Shown piece after piece: positions 44,936 through 54,345 of a DNA stretch of 64,000 bases. The notes under the pieces were generated by a model. It did no database searches, was not told the DNA's origin, and was given only the letters and a program-made list of their open reading frames with translations. Every line of letters begins with the position of its first letter. Within the stretch, counting starts at the first letter, position 1. This DNA comes from Pedobacter zeae (GTDB lineage Bacteria > Bacteroidota > Bacteroidia > Sphingobacteriales > Sphingobacteriaceae), in the NCBI RefSeq assembly GCF_014196715.1, contig NZ_JACIEF010000001.1, positions 168,872-232,871 on the forward strand, read 5' to 3'. Made by a program: the position numbers and the translations under genes.

Positions 44936-45487
44936 TTATTTGCCTTTCACGCTGTATATCAGCTGTACAACGCCAGATGGAGCGCTTTTAGTTTCTTTTA
45001 GGCTTAGCCAAATGCGATCTGTAATTTCGTTAAACAGTAATTTTCCGCTACCCAATATTACCGGGTGTACTGCAAGCTGTAGTTCATCAACCAGGCTTTC
45101 ATTTAAAAAGGTAGCGATCAGTTTTGCTCCTCCATATAACCAAATGTCTTTCCCCGGAAGATTTTTGATTTCGGTTACTTTTTTTACAAGATCTGTCTCA
45201 ATAAAAATGGCACCGGTACCATCGTCGGTTTTGGTATGCGAAAAAACATACTTTTTCTTATGGTTAATATTTTCAGAAATCGATTTCATCAATTCGTCTT
45301 CTTCTTCGCCAGGCTGATAGTTGCCCCACAAATCGTAACTGATCCTTCCGTAAAATATCGAATCGATACCGGCTAAAAAATCGTTAAAATTGGTGTCATC
45401 GTCCATAATGCACCAGTCAATTTCTCCGTTAGGGCCTTCAATATACCCATCTAATGTAACGGCAAGGCTTAAGATAATCTTTCTCAT
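44936..45487 (-). CDS. RibD-C/dihydrofolate-reductase-like protein
   Basis: 183 residues of the small DHFR-fold family (YyaP/YwjB/RibD C-terminal). Family features: MRKIILSLAVTLDGYIEGPNGEIDW, FYGRISYDLW, KDIWLYGGAKLIATFLNESLVDELQLAVHPVILGSGKLLF. No signal peptide. Likely an NADPH-dependent reductase of unknown substrate; not assignable to folate or riboflavin synthesis. Monocistronic, unrelated to neighbours. The 299 bp between it and the GH39 gene hold nothing recognised. Confidence 0.85.
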   Translation of the reverse strand: MRKIILSLAVTLDGYIEGPNGEIDWCIMDDDTNFNDFLAGIDSIFYGRISYDLWGNYQPGEEEDELMKSISENINHKKKYVFSHTKTDDGTGAIFIETDLVKKVTEIKNLPGKDIWLYGGAKLIATFLNESLVDELQLAVHPVILGSGKLLFNEITDRIWLSLKETKSAPSGVVQLIYSVKGK

Positions 45488-45639
45488 CTGATTAATTTCA
45501 GGTTTTCGTTCCTGTATAAAGGCTTTGTTTATCTTATTGATTTTATAACGATAAACTGTAAGTGAACTTCTAAATTACAAAATATCGCTTAATGTGGGTC
45601 TTAAGATTGGATTTGGATTCGCTACCGGGAGTTAGTTTT

Positions 45640-45659
45640 TTAACTTAACCTTAAGTTAA
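45640..45659. promoter_or_regulatory. Perfect 9-bp inverted repeat before the TPR regulator
   Basis: TTAACTTAA-cc-TTAAGTTAA. If translation starts at 45712 it lies 52 bp upstream in the promoter/leader; if at 45661 it would touch the start codon. Operator candidate, possibly autoregulatory. Confidence 0.5.
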
Positions 45660-45711
45660 CATGCAGGCTCTTTCTTTGTTCAGCACCATCGCTGATATAA
45701 TTGCTTTTAAC

Positions 45712-47316
45712 ATGACTAAACCCATTAGTGTCCTTATCTTTTTTCTATTCTTCCTGCTCACCGCAAGTGCCCGGGAGGAGAAATTTGAATCGATTATTGC
45801 GCTGAATCAGAAAGATCCGACTGCTGCCCTCGCCCGATTAAAAAAAATATACGCTAAAGCTATCGATGATAACGATGAGCTTTTGGAGGGCAAATGTTTG
45901 CAACAGATGGGTAAGATCTGTTATACGCAAGGGCATTTTAGCCAATCGTTAGAGTTCTTTTTAAAAGCAGATAAAATATTCGGTAATGCCGATCAACCGC
46001 TTTTATTGGCTGCTAACCTTAACGATGCCGGGGTGCTTTACTATTATATGAAGCAGAAAGACAAGGCCATGCACAGTTATAGTAAAGCCATTGGCATATA
46101 TAAAAGATCAAATAACCTGGCCGGACAGGTAACTGTTTTGGGTAATATTGGGCAGTTATACGAGAAAAGACAACTTTACGACAGCGCATTTTACTATCAA
46201 AAACTGGCTTTAAAGATAAACGGAAAGATTAACGATAAAAGTGCTGCTGCAAAAATACACGAAAACCTGGGCAGTATCTATGAAGACCTGGAGCGTTATG
46301 ATTCTGCCTATGTACACTTTAAGGAGTCGTTAAAGTTATATCAGGAAGATCATAATAACCTGGGGAGTATTGAAGTAATTAATAATTTAGGCGACATCCT
46401 CCGTAAAACCGGCCAGTATAAAGAAAGTATTGCCCAAACAGAAACTGCGCTTAAACTGGCCGAAAAGATGGGTAATAGTTATCAGGTCAGTTCCTGCTGC
46501 AGGGATTTGGGCAAGGCCTATGAGCTGTTGAACAATATGGACAGCGCCTACCACTATGTAAAACTGGGTTATAAGTACACCATCGATCTGTATTCTGAAG
46601 ATGGTGCGCGGCAGGCCGCCTTTTTGCAGGTGCTTTACGATATCAATAAAAAATCGGATGAGATCAATAAACTGAAAAACGACCGCAAGGTGAACAGGAT
46701 TATTGCTTTTTCTGCCACCATTGTGGTGATATTACTGGTGGTTCTGGGCTTTGTGATTTTCAGCAGGCAACGCTTAAAGTTAAAAGATCAGCAGATGCTG
46801 GCAAGGCAGAAGGCAATAGAACACGGAATGACCAGTCTTGAGCTCAAAAATCTTCAGCTCGAAGAACAGCACCTAAAGCAGTTGCTGGAGGTTAAAAGCA
46901 GGGAGTTATCTACCCATACCTTAAACCTGATCAAACATAACCAGTTTCTCGAAAACCTGAGAAGTACCTTACAAGCCATGGTAAAAGAGGATAAACGCGA
47001 TCAGAAAAAGCAGATGAACCAGATCCTGACCGAAATTAACCAGAGCTTTAACCACGAACGCAACTGGAAGGAATTTACGATGGCTTTCGAACAGGTGCAC
47101 CATCAATTTCTCGAAAACCTAAAAAAATACAGCAGTGAGCTTACCTCAGCCGATATGCGATTAATTGCGCTGTTAAAAATGAACCTCGATTCAGGCGATA
47201 TTGCAACCTTACTCGGTATCTCTACCGATAGCTTAAGGGTATCGAGATACAGGCTGAGGAAAAAGCTGAATCTGGCGCAGGGCGATAATTTGTCGGCATT
47301 TATACAAGCCTTATAA
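45712..47316 (+). CDS. TPR-transmembrane-HTH regulator
   Basis: About 534 residues. I favour the start at 45712 (MTKPISVLIFFLFFLLTASA, a signal peptide) over 45661, which adds 17 residues and directly abuts an inverted repeat. At least five TPR units follow (about 35-310; e.g. NDAGVLYYYMKQKDKAMHSYSKAIGIY, ENLGSIYEDLERYDSAYVHFKESLKLY). One membrane helix comes next (RIIAFSATIVVILLVVLGFVIF), then a coiled coil (DQQMLARQ...LEEQHLKQLLEVK) and a C-terminal LuxR-like HTH (SADMRLIALLKMNLDSGDIATLLGISTDSLRVSRYRLRKKL). This is the common Bacteroidota one-component layout, with a periplasmic sensor and a cytosolic DNA-binding end. It probably controls the adjacent TonB receptor-phytase genes. Confidence 0.88.
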   Translation: MTKPISVLIFFLFFLLTASAREEKFESIIALNQKDPTAALARLKKIYAKAIDDNDELLEGKCLQQMGKICYTQGHFSQSLEFFLKADKIFGNADQPLLLAANLNDAGVLYYYMKQKDKAMHSYSKAIGIYKRSNNLAGQVTVLGNIGQLYEKRQLYDSAFYYQKLALKINGKINDKSAAAKIHENLGSIYEDLERYDSAYVHFKESLKLYQEDHNNLGSIEVINNLGDILRKTGQYKESIAQTETALKLAEKMGNSYQVSSCCRDLGKAYELLNNMDSAYHYVKLGYKYTIDLYSEDGARQAAFLQVLYDINKKSDEINKLKNDRKVNRIIAFSATIVVILLVVLGFVIFSRQRLKLKDQQMLARQKAIEHGMTSLELKNLQLEEQHLKQLLEVKSRELSTHTLNLIKHNQFLENLRSTLQAMVKEDKRDQKKQMNQILTEINQSFNHERNWKEFTMAFEQVHHQFLENLKKYSSELTSADMRLIALLKMNLDSGDIATLLGISTDSLRVSRYRLRKKLNLAQGDNLSAFIQAL

Positions 47317-47326
47317 CCGTTACATT

Positions 47327-47352
47327 GGCCGTTCCATACCGGCTGTTTTTTA
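47327..47352 (+). terminator. Weak intrinsic terminator after the TPR regulator
   Basis: GCCG-ttccatac-CGGC (4 bp plus a G-T pair) followed by TGTTTTTT, 10 bp after the stop. Short stem, so only tentative. Confidence 0.35.
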
Positions 47353-47577
47353 ATGATTTCAAGCGCTTAACAATTCGTTAATGTAACGGTAATAAAAGCA
47401 TAATGTCGATTTTTGTTAGATTTAATGTGTTTATAATCAGGATGTTATTGTTTTGTGTTGCTTTTTGATATATGGCTGCTGTAACGCTGTTGCCTTTATG
47501 TAACCCCAATAATTTCCTGGTGTAAAATGGTGTATACATCTTTGGTCGTCGATAATAAAAAGACATGACCAAACACA

Positions 47578-50355
47578 ATGAATAAACGATTACAAATTCT
47601 GTTTTTACTTCTTTTTTGTGCAGCCACAGCTCATGCCACAAAACTGAAAGGCCACGTTTACGATAAGCAAACCGGAGAAGCCATTGTTGGTGCAACAGTG
47701 GTTTTAGAAAACCCAAGGCGAACAACCAATACCGGCTTAGATGGTACTTTCGAATTCAAGGATGTAAAAGCAGGCACTGCCAAAATCAGTGTAAGCTACA
47801 TTACTTACAGAACCATCGAAAAAACTTTAGTGATACTGAAGGAAGATAACGATCACCTAAAGTTTTACATGGAGAGCGATTCGAAAACACTCGATGATAT
47901 CAGCATCAAATCGAATGCAGTCAGTTCTACCGATCAGGGAGCGAGGCGTCTCGAAAAAAATGCTGCACAGTTGATGAATATCGTATCAGGCAGGGCGATC
48001 GAAATTTCGCCGGATTTAACGGTGGCCAATGTGATGCAACGCATTTCGGGCGTTTCGATAGAGCGCAACAGCAATGGCGATGGGCAATATGCCATATTAA
48101 GGGGAATGGATAAACGCTACAATTATACTTTGGTAAATGGCGTTAAAATCCCAAGTCCTGATAATAAATACCGGTATGTTCCGCTCGATCTTTTTCCTGC
48201 CGATTTACTCGACCGTTTAGAGGTGTATAAAACGCTTACTCCAAATTTGGAGGGGGATGCGATTGGTGGTGCGATTAATATGGTGATGAAAAATGCCCCG
48301 GGTTTGTTGCAGGTAAATGCCAACGTTTCTACCGGTTATAATCAATTGTTTTTCGATCGTCAGTTTACCGGTTATCATGCTTCAGGTATTAATTATAAAT
48401 CGCCTTACGAAATAAATGGTAAAAGCTATAATGCTATGCAGAACGATTTCACCAAAGGAACGCTCGATTATCAATATAAAAATCCGGCACCTCATTTAAT
48501 CGGGAGTTTATCTGTAAGTAAACGCTTTTTAGATAACAGATTGGGTGTCGTGTTGGCAGGGAGTTATCAAAATACCTATCGCGGCAGCAACAGCACTTTT
48601 TACAATAATTCGGTTGTAGGCACAGATGCTTATGCTACCATTACCAGTAAGAGTTACCGTGAATATTCCGAACAGCAGCAACGTACGGGCTTACACGGAA
48701 AAATCGATTACGCTTTCAATAAAGACCACCAGATCAGCTTGTATAATGTATACGTTAACCTGAAAAACCAACAGGTTAGAGATGCCGTAACCACTACTTA
48801 TAACAAGGATTATGATCCCGTAGCGGGAAATGCACAACTGGTTTTTGATACCCGTAGCCGTTTAACTGAACAGCAGGTTTACAATTCTACGCTGCATGGC
48901 GACCATAAATTTTTTGATGATAAATTTAAGGTGCAATGGTCTGCTGTTTATTCTTCGGCCAAAAATGATGTGCCCGAAAATACCAGTATCAGCCTGAATG
49001 GATTGGAGCAGAATTTTCAACGCAGGCGCACCAGTTTAGTGAATACCAACCCGGTTACCCGCAGGTGGGAACGCAATACCGACGAAGATTTAGCCGGCTA
49101 TCTGGATTTAACCTACCATGTTTTATCAGGAACCCACCAACTGGATATTATGGCAGGAGGTTTATACCGCGATAAACAAAGGAGCAGCTTCTTTAATAAT
49201 TACAATATGGCCCAGGCAGCAGATCATGCAAATGATATTTATGGGGTAAATTTCCAAAATTATACCGATCTGAACCTGGTGGTAAGCAATCCAACAGGTG
49301 CGGTAGCCAATTCCCTAACCTACGATGCTACAGAAAAAACCACGGCAGGTTATGGAATGTTTAAATACACTTCTGCCAAACTTGAAGTGATAGGAGGTGC
49401 AAGGGTAGAGCATACCAATCAGGGGTATAACCTTCTTTTCCCGGCGGGAGAATCTTTCCCTAAAGGAAACCAGATTTATACCGATGTATTGCCTAGTTTA
49501 ACTGCAAAATATTTTTTAACCGGAAAAGCGCAGTTGCATGCCTCTTATTACAAAGCCCTTAACCGCCCCGGTTTTTATGAAATTGTACCCGGAAAAGTTG
49601 TGAATGAAGAATTTCAGGAGCGTGGTAATCCTAACCTGCAACGTGCCCTGGCTGATAACTTCGATTTAAGGTACGAACTTTTTCCTGGTGCTTCAGAACA
49701 GTTGCTGGTAGGTGCTTTTTATAAGCGGATCAAAAATCCTATCGAATACACCTTCCAGGCCGATGCGGTTCGCGGTCAGGATATTTATTACAGTCCCGGA
49801 AATTTCGGTACCGCCAAAAATTATGGCGCAGAGGTAGATTACATTAAATATTTCAGCAAGATAGGCGTGAAAGCCAATTATACCTACACGCATTCGCGCA
49901 TTAACACGACTAAAACCACCAGGGTTATTAATAGCACTACCGGAGATACAGAACCAGCTAACGTTAACCAGGAACGCCCGCTTTATGGCCAGTCGGCACA
50001 TATCGCCAACCTGTCGTTATTGTTTAAAGACACTAAAAAGGGCTGGGACGTTCAGGTTGCAGGTGCCTATACAGGGCCACGCATCAACACTGTTTCGCAA
50101 TTCTTAAATAATGATTTATGGCAGGAAGGATTTGTACAGATGGATGTATCTGCGGAGAAACGTTTTAAAGGGGGGATCAGTGTTTTTGTAAAAGCCAACA
50201 ACATCTTAAATACACCAACCAAACTGTTTATAAAAGGTACAAATCCGGCAAATAACGACATCGGTGAAGATTTGGTTAAAAATGGAAACACCTTGATCAG
50301 AAGCGATTATTACGGCCAAAACTACCTTGTTGGCTTTAGGTATAAGTTTAATTAA
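47578..50355 (+). CDS. TonB-dependent outer-membrane receptor
   Basis: 925 residues: signal peptide (1-20, AHA), CarboxypepD_reg-like domain (about 22-100, KLKGHVYDKQTGEAIVGATVVLENPRRTTNTGLDGTFEF), plug domain (about 120-245, VANVMQRISGVSIERNSNGDGQYAILRGMDKRYNYTLVNGVKIPSP and AIGGAINMV) and a 22-strand barrel ending in the outer-membrane signal YLVGFRYKFN. No SusD partner follows, so it is not a classical glycan transporter. With a beta-helix lipoprotein and a phytase downstream (23 bp and then 1 bp gaps) the cargo may be phytate, inositol phosphates or an organophosphate. Substrate is inferred from context only. Confidence 0.9.
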   Translation: MNKRLQILFLLLFCAATAHATKLKGHVYDKQTGEAIVGATVVLENPRRTTNTGLDGTFEFKDVKAGTAKISVSYITYRTIEKTLVILKEDNDHLKFYMESDSKTLDDISIKSNAVSSTDQGARRLEKNAAQLMNIVSGRAIEISPDLTVANVMQRISGVSIERNSNGDGQYAILRGMDKRYNYTLVNGVKIPSPDNKYRYVPLDLFPADLLDRLEVYKTLTPNLEGDAIGGAINMVMKNAPGLLQVNANVSTGYNQLFFDRQFTGYHASGINYKSPYEINGKSYNAMQNDFTKGTLDYQYKNPAPHLIGSLSVSKRFLDNRLGVVLAGSYQNTYRGSNSTFYNNSVVGTDAYATITSKSYREYSEQQQRTGLHGKIDYAFNKDHQISLYNVYVNLKNQQVRDAVTTTYNKDYDPVAGNAQLVFDTRSRLTEQQVYNSTLHGDHKFFDDKFKVQWSAVYSSAKNDVPENTSISLNGLEQNFQRRRTSLVNTNPVTRRWERNTDEDLAGYLDLTYHVLSGTHQLDIMAGGLYRDKQRSSFFNNYNMAQAADHANDIYGVNFQNYTDLNLVVSNPTGAVANSLTYDATEKTTAGYGMFKYTSAKLEVIGGARVEHTNQGYNLLFPAGESFPKGNQIYTDVLPSLTAKYFLTGKAQLHASYYKALNRPGFYEIVPGKVVNEEFQERGNPNLQRALADNFDLRYELFPGASEQLLVGAFYKRIKNPIEYTFQADAVRGQDIYYSPGNFGTAKNYGAEVDYIKYFSKIGVKANYTYTHSRINTTKTTRVINSTTGDTEPANVNQERPLYGQSAHIANLSLLFKDTKKGWDVQVAGAYTGPRINTVSQFLNNDLWQEGFVQMDVSAEKRFKGGISVFVKANNILNTPTKLFIKGTNPANNDIGEDLVKNGNTLIRSDYYGQNYLVGFRYKFN

Positions 50356-50377
50356 TAGCATTTAAAGATACAAAGAC

Positions 50378-51637
50378 ATGAAAACGAAACCGTTTTTTAA
50401 ACTATTAACCCTTGTTGTGCTGGCCTTAGCAGGATGCAAAAAGGCCAATATAGATGTAGATACCGCCACTGTCGACGGTTCTGCCATTGGCGAAGTTTCA
50501 GGGGTTTGGGCCAAAGGCAGTACACAGGTGATTAAAGGCGACATCGTCATCCCCGAAGGAAAAACGCTAACGATTGAAGAAGGCGTAACCGTGCTGATGG
50601 ATACGGTTGCGAAACCCGAAATTATTATTAAAGGTAACCTGTATGCTTTAGGCACCACCGAGAATCCAATCAAATTTACCGTTAATGAATTTTATAAAAC
50701 CCCGTCAAAAAAATTCGGAAAGCTTTGGGGAGGTATTTTGGCTGGTCCAACATGCGAGGAGCTGGTGCTTGATCATGTTATTCTCGAATATGGGGGATCA
50801 ACTACCTCAGATGCCTCAACATCGGTTAAAATGGGGCTTTATAAAGCGAAAGCCGGCGAGAACTTACCGGCACTCTGGTTCGCCAATGCTAATGGCAAAT
50901 TGGTTGTTCAAAACAGTATTTTCAGGAACCTGCAGGAAGATTGCACCTATATTGAAGGCGGGAAGATTATTTTTGCCAACAATGTATTTTATACCACAGG
51001 CGTAACGGGAGGAGAGGCCATGAACTTTAAATCGGGCTGTTTGGCAGATATCGCCTACAATTTGGTTTACAGCACCAATACCAATGCCTTAAAATTATCT
51101 AATACAGGCGATAAGACACCGCAAACCTACATTATTGCCTACAATAATACCATGGTGAATACGGGATGGAGAAGGCCAACCGCCAAAGGAGGGTCTATCT
51201 GGCTGGAAAGCGCAGTACGTGCCGATTTGTATAATAACCTTTTCGCCAATACCCGTTTCGGTGTGAAAAGAGATCCGAAGAAACCTGAAGATAGCCGTTC
51301 GGCTTACAGTAATAATTGGTATTATGGCTTTGATCAAACTACTGTAAACCAGTTTCAGCCAACAGGAGATATTGTGGGCGGCAAAAACGACGTCATCAGC
51401 AATGTTGCAGGCGCAAACGATCCTAAATTTGTAAATTACCCTTTGAACACAGCGGTTACCAATGCCGATTTCAATACTGCATGGGATTTTCACCTGCAGG
51501 GCAACTCGCCGGCTTTGGGTAAAGGCATCACCAATTTTACCCGCCATCACAAAGCGGGCATTATCATGAAAAATGGCATCACCTATATTTCGCCTTCACC
51601 ATCTACGTTTGTTGGCGCATATGGAACTAAACTATAA
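50378..51637 (+). CDS. Beta-helix lipoprotein
   Basis: 419 residues. Lipoprotein signal MKTKPFFKLLTLVVLALAGCKK with lipobox Cys20. The body is made of short repeated strands (KGDIVIPEGKTLTIEEGVTVLMD, IIIKGNLYALGTTENPIKFTV, FANANGKLVVQNSIFRNLQ, YNNTMVNTG) as in right-handed parallel beta-helix proteins of the pectate-lyase-like fold. No catalytic set was recognised. Between receptor and phytase in one operon, it could be the surface binding partner of the TonB receptor, replacing SusD. Function unproven. Confidence 0.8.
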   Translation: MKTKPFFKLLTLVVLALAGCKKANIDVDTATVDGSAIGEVSGVWAKGSTQVIKGDIVIPEGKTLTIEEGVTVLMDTVAKPEIIIKGNLYALGTTENPIKFTVNEFYKTPSKKFGKLWGGILAGPTCEELVLDHVILEYGGSTTSDASTSVKMGLYKAKAGENLPALWFANANGKLVVQNSIFRNLQEDCTYIEGGKIIFANNVFYTTGVTGGEAMNFKSGCLADIAYNLVYSTNTNALKLSNTGDKTPQTYIIAYNNTMVNTGWRRPTAKGGSIWLESAVRADLYNNLFANTRFGVKRDPKKPEDSRSAYSNNWYYGFDQTTVNQFQPTGDIVGGKNDVISNVAGANDPKFVNYPLNTAVTNADFNTAWDFHLQGNSPALGKGITNFTRHHKAGIIMKNGITYISPSPSTFVGAYGTKL

Positions 51638-51638
51638 A

Positions 51639-52718
51639 ATGAAATATCATAATATCTTAAAACTTGCCGCTTTTGCGGTTTTAAGCCTCGCCGTTTCTTG
51701 TAAGGGAGGCGCACAAAGTGGAAATAACACCGCAGTAAAACCTTTATATGTATCCGATCCGGTAGATTTTGATACCGACGACCCGGCGATCTGGGTAAAC
51801 CCGGGCAATGCGGCAAATTCTTTGGTAATCGGTACCGATAAAGATAGTAACGGTGGTTTGTATGTTTTCGATCTGAAAGGTAAAATCATCAGGTCTAAAA
51901 CCGTTAAAGGCCTGAAACGCCCCAATAATGTCGATATTGCCTATGGGTTGCAGCTGGCCGGGAAAAAGACCGATATCGCGGTAACAACAGAACGTTACAC
52001 GCATAAACTGCGCATATTTTCCCTTCCCGGTATGAAAGCGATCGATAATGGCGGGATTCCGGTTTTTGTAGGCGAAACAGGTACAGAGTACCGCGATCTG
52101 ATGGGAATTTCGATGTATACCGACCCGAACGGAAAAATTTATGCCATTGTTGGCCGTAAAACAGGACCAAAAAACGGAAGTTATCTTTGGCAATATTTAT
52201 TGTCTGACGACGGAAAAGGCAATGTTAAAGCCGATTTGGTTAGGAAATTTGGCCAGTATAGCGGTAAAAAAGAAATCGAAGCCATTGCCGTTGATAACGA
52301 ACTGGGCTTTGTTTATTATTGCGATGAGCAGGTAGGGGTGCGTAAATATTATGCAGATCCGGCCAAAGGAAATAAAGAATTAGCTTTGTTCGGACAAGGC
52401 GATTTTACCGTAGACAATGAGGGGATCGCTATTTATAAAACCCCAGGAAATAAAGGCTACATCCTGGTATCCGACCAGGGCGCCCGGCAGTTAAAAGTGT
52501 ACGACCGGGTGGCTAAAACCAATGCTGCCCACCCGCATCCGCTGTTAACCACCATTAAATATTCAGCCAACCAAACCGATGGCATTGATGTAGTATCGGT
52601 TCCTTTAAATAACGATTTTAAGCATGGTTTGCTCGTGGCGATGAGCGATGACAGGACCTTTCATTTTTACAGATGGGAAGATATAGCAGGTAAAAAATTG
52701 ACCAGTGTAAATCCATAA
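51639..52718 (+). CDS. Beta-propeller 3-phytase lipoprotein
   Basis: About 359 residues from ATG 51639 (MKYHNILKLAAFAVLSLAVSCKGG, lipobox Cys), one base after the previous stop; the longer frame from 51573 overlaps the upstream gene. The beta-propeller phytase layout is clear: VDFDTDDPAIWVNPGNAANSLVIGTDKDSNGGLYVFDLKGK, RPNNVDIAYG, EIEAIAVDNELGFVYYCDEQVGVRKYYAD, DNEGIAIYKTPGNKGYILVSDQGARQLKVYDR. The acidic Ca-binding positions typical of BPP are present. It releases phosphate from phytate outside the cell. Confidence 0.92.
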   Translation: MKYHNILKLAAFAVLSLAVSCKGGAQSGNNTAVKPLYVSDPVDFDTDDPAIWVNPGNAANSLVIGTDKDSNGGLYVFDLKGKIIRSKTVKGLKRPNNVDIAYGLQLAGKKTDIAVTTERYTHKLRIFSLPGMKAIDNGGIPVFVGETGTEYRDLMGISMYTDPNGKIYAIVGRKTGPKNGSYLWQYLLSDDGKGNVKADLVRKFGQYSGKKEIEAIAVDNELGFVYYCDEQVGVRKYYADPAKGNKELALFGQGDFTVDNEGIAIYKTPGNKGYILVSDQGARQLKVYDRVAKTNAAHPHPLLTTIKYSANQTDGIDVVSVPLNNDFKHGLLVAMSDDRTFHFYRWEDIAGKKLTSVNP

Positions 52719-52739
52719 CATTAACATTTGTTTTTGGAA

Positions 52740-53230
52740 AGCAATGGCAGAAGCGTTATGGGAAGGTCAGTCCTGCTCCCGCTTCTGCCAATTTGAAGGA
52801 AACTGGCATCCCGCTTTGATCAGGTTTAGGAAGCAGAAATAGTACTATGGTAGTGAAATCAAAGAGCAAGCAAAAATTATTGTCATCCTTAGGGATAATT
52901 TATTGTATAGAAATCAATATGGGTAACAGCCCTCTCCAGTATCGTCATTTCGAGCGGAGTGCAACGCAGTCGAGAACCACGGAGTGCTCCGCGAAGCTAA
53001 ATCTGTCTCTATAGATTTCTCCATTTCGCTGCCGATGAAAAATCGGCACGCTCCAGTCGAAAGGACGATTCTTCTATGGGATCTGTCAATGGTAGCCTGT
53101 CGAAGGACAAATTTTTTTGCTTTCGACTGCCAAAGGTCTTCAACAGGCTTAGACTGACAACGCCTACGAGGTGTTTCCAGTTGTGGCCGTTACTCCTGAA
53201 CTGGTTTCAGGGTCATTAATGCAAGCGAAA
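52740..53230. repeat. Intergenic repeat field
   Basis: No gene in the 640 bp between phytase and the AraC regulator. It contains a diverged copy of the 280-bp element (about 52752-52834), a gtcatttcgag-family REP (52943-53068) carrying an inner gccgat/atcggc hairpin, and further partial repeats (53093-53215) with cctgtcgaagg and actcctgaactggtttcagg. Confidence 0.75.
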
Positions 53231-53288
53231 ATCTCGGGAAAAATATCAGTTTCTCTTAATAAAAATAGATTTCCAATAAACCGATCTG

Positions 53289-53321
53289 AAAATCAGCTAA
53301 AAATTAAATTTAGCTGATTTT
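53289..53321. promoter_or_regulatory. Perfect 13-bp inverted repeat upstream of AraC gene
   Basis: AAAATCAGCTAAA, 7-nt spacer, TTTAGCTGATTTT. It lies 39 bp before the ATG at 53361. With no plus-strand gene within 570 bp upstream it is more likely an operator than a terminator. Confidence 0.6.
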
Positions 53322-53337
53322 TATGTTTATAGAAATA

Positions 53338-53353
53338 ATTGATTTTTGTATGT
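53338..53353 (+). promoter_or_regulatory. 16-bp motif, copy 1 (before AraC gene)
   Basis: ATTGATTTTTGTATGT, identical to the sequence at 54262-54277. Here it ends 7 bp before the ATG, so binding would block translation initiation or transcription start. Confidence 0.5.
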
Positions 53354-53360
53354 TTATACA

Positions 53361-54266
53361 ATGAAAATCGTTGAGCTCGACACCTTTTATAAGCACTTCC
53401 CTGCAAGGGATACGTCTGAAGCCTCCAAGCATTTAGGGCATTTCAATATCTTTAAAATCGAAGACATCCTTACGCCGCGTGGGAGCAAACTTTCTTATTC
53501 ACGCAGGGTATTTTATAAAATAAGTTTAGTGGTTGGTCATAGCAAAATCCATTATGCCGATCAGTGTATTGAGGTAGAGGGCAGCGTGCTGGTTTTTACG
53601 AATCCGATGGTGCCTTATTTTTGGGAACGTATCAATGAAGAACAATCTGGTTTTTTGTGCGTATTTACTGAAGAATTTTTCAATAGGTTCGAAAATGTTA
53701 AGGATTTTCCTGTGTTTCAGGACGCTGCAAATGCAATTGTTCCTGTTAGTGAAACTGAAGCACCTTATTTCGTCGCACTTTTTGAGAAAATGATCAGCGA
53801 ATTAAATGGCGATTATACTTATAAGTACGATCTGCTCCGGAACCAGTTGACCGAACTCATTCATAGTGCGCAAAAGCTGAAACCAGCAGTTGGCGAACCA
53901 CATGCAGCCAGTAATGCTGCATACCGTATTACATATTTATTTAAAGAATTGCTTGAACGCCAGTTTCCCATCGATTTTAACAGTCAGGTGCTGCAATTAA
54001 GATCGGCGACTGATTTTGCTGATCAGCTTAATGTGCATGTTAACCACCTTAATAAATGTGTGCGAGAGATTACCGGAAGGACCACTTCTCAATTAATTTC
54101 TGAACGTATTTTGCAGGAAGCCAGGATTTTGTTAAAAAGTACAGACTGGAATATTGCTGAAATTGCCTGGAGTTTAGCTTTCAGGGAATCAAATCATTTC
54201 TCTGCTTTTTTTAAAACGCATACAGGTTTGAGTCCTGCAAAATTTCGGGCTGCTCAAAATGATTGA
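53361..54266 (+). CDS. AraC-family transcriptional regulator
   Basis: About 301 residues from 53361 (MKIVELDTFYKHFPARDTSEASKHLGHFNIFKIED). The N-terminal cupin-like sensor spans about 30-160. The C-terminal double HTH (about 195-300) reads FADQLNVHVNHLNKCVREITGRTTSQLISERILQEARILLKSTDWNIAEIAWSLAFRESNHFSAFFKTHTGLSPAKFR, a full AraC/XylS signature. The upstream frame start (53346) would add five residues overlapping the repeated motif. The next gene is a short-chain dehydrogenase 79 bp downstream, the common AraC-oxidoreductase pairing, sharing a 16-bp motif. Confidence 0.92.
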   Translation: MKIVELDTFYKHFPARDTSEASKHLGHFNIFKIEDILTPRGSKLSYSRRVFYKISLVVGHSKIHYADQCIEVEGSVLVFTNPMVPYFWERINEEQSGFLCVFTEEFFNRFENVKDFPVFQDAANAIVPVSETEAPYFVALFEKMISELNGDYTYKYDLLRNQLTELIHSAQKLKPAVGEPHAASNAAYRITYLFKELLERQFPIDFNSQVLQLRSATDFADQLNVHVNHLNKCVREITGRTTSQLISERILQEARILLKSTDWNIAEIAWSLAFRESNHFSAFFKTHTGLSPAKFRAAQND

Positions 54267-54277
54267 TTTTTGTATGT
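54262..54277 (+). promoter_or_regulatory. 16-bp motif, copy 2 (before SDR gene)
   Basis: Second exact ATTGATTTTTGTATGT, overlapping the AraC stop codon and 84 bp upstream of the dehydrogenase ATG. Likely a binding site of the AraC regulator or a shared -33 region. Confidence 0.5.
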
Positions 54278-54345
54278 ATTGATTTCTTTTTCGTATTTCT
54301 ACAGCATCTTGATTGCTGAAATTTGTTCCATTAAATTATAATACC

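Noticed and set aside
47378..47725. 115-codon minus frame over the TonB receptor start
   Set aside because: Covers the signal peptide and N-domain of a clear receptor gene; no family features.
53289..53321. Reading the 13-bp inverted repeat as a terminator
   Set aside because: The T-run after it is short and no plus-strand gene lies nearby upstream; an operator role fits better.
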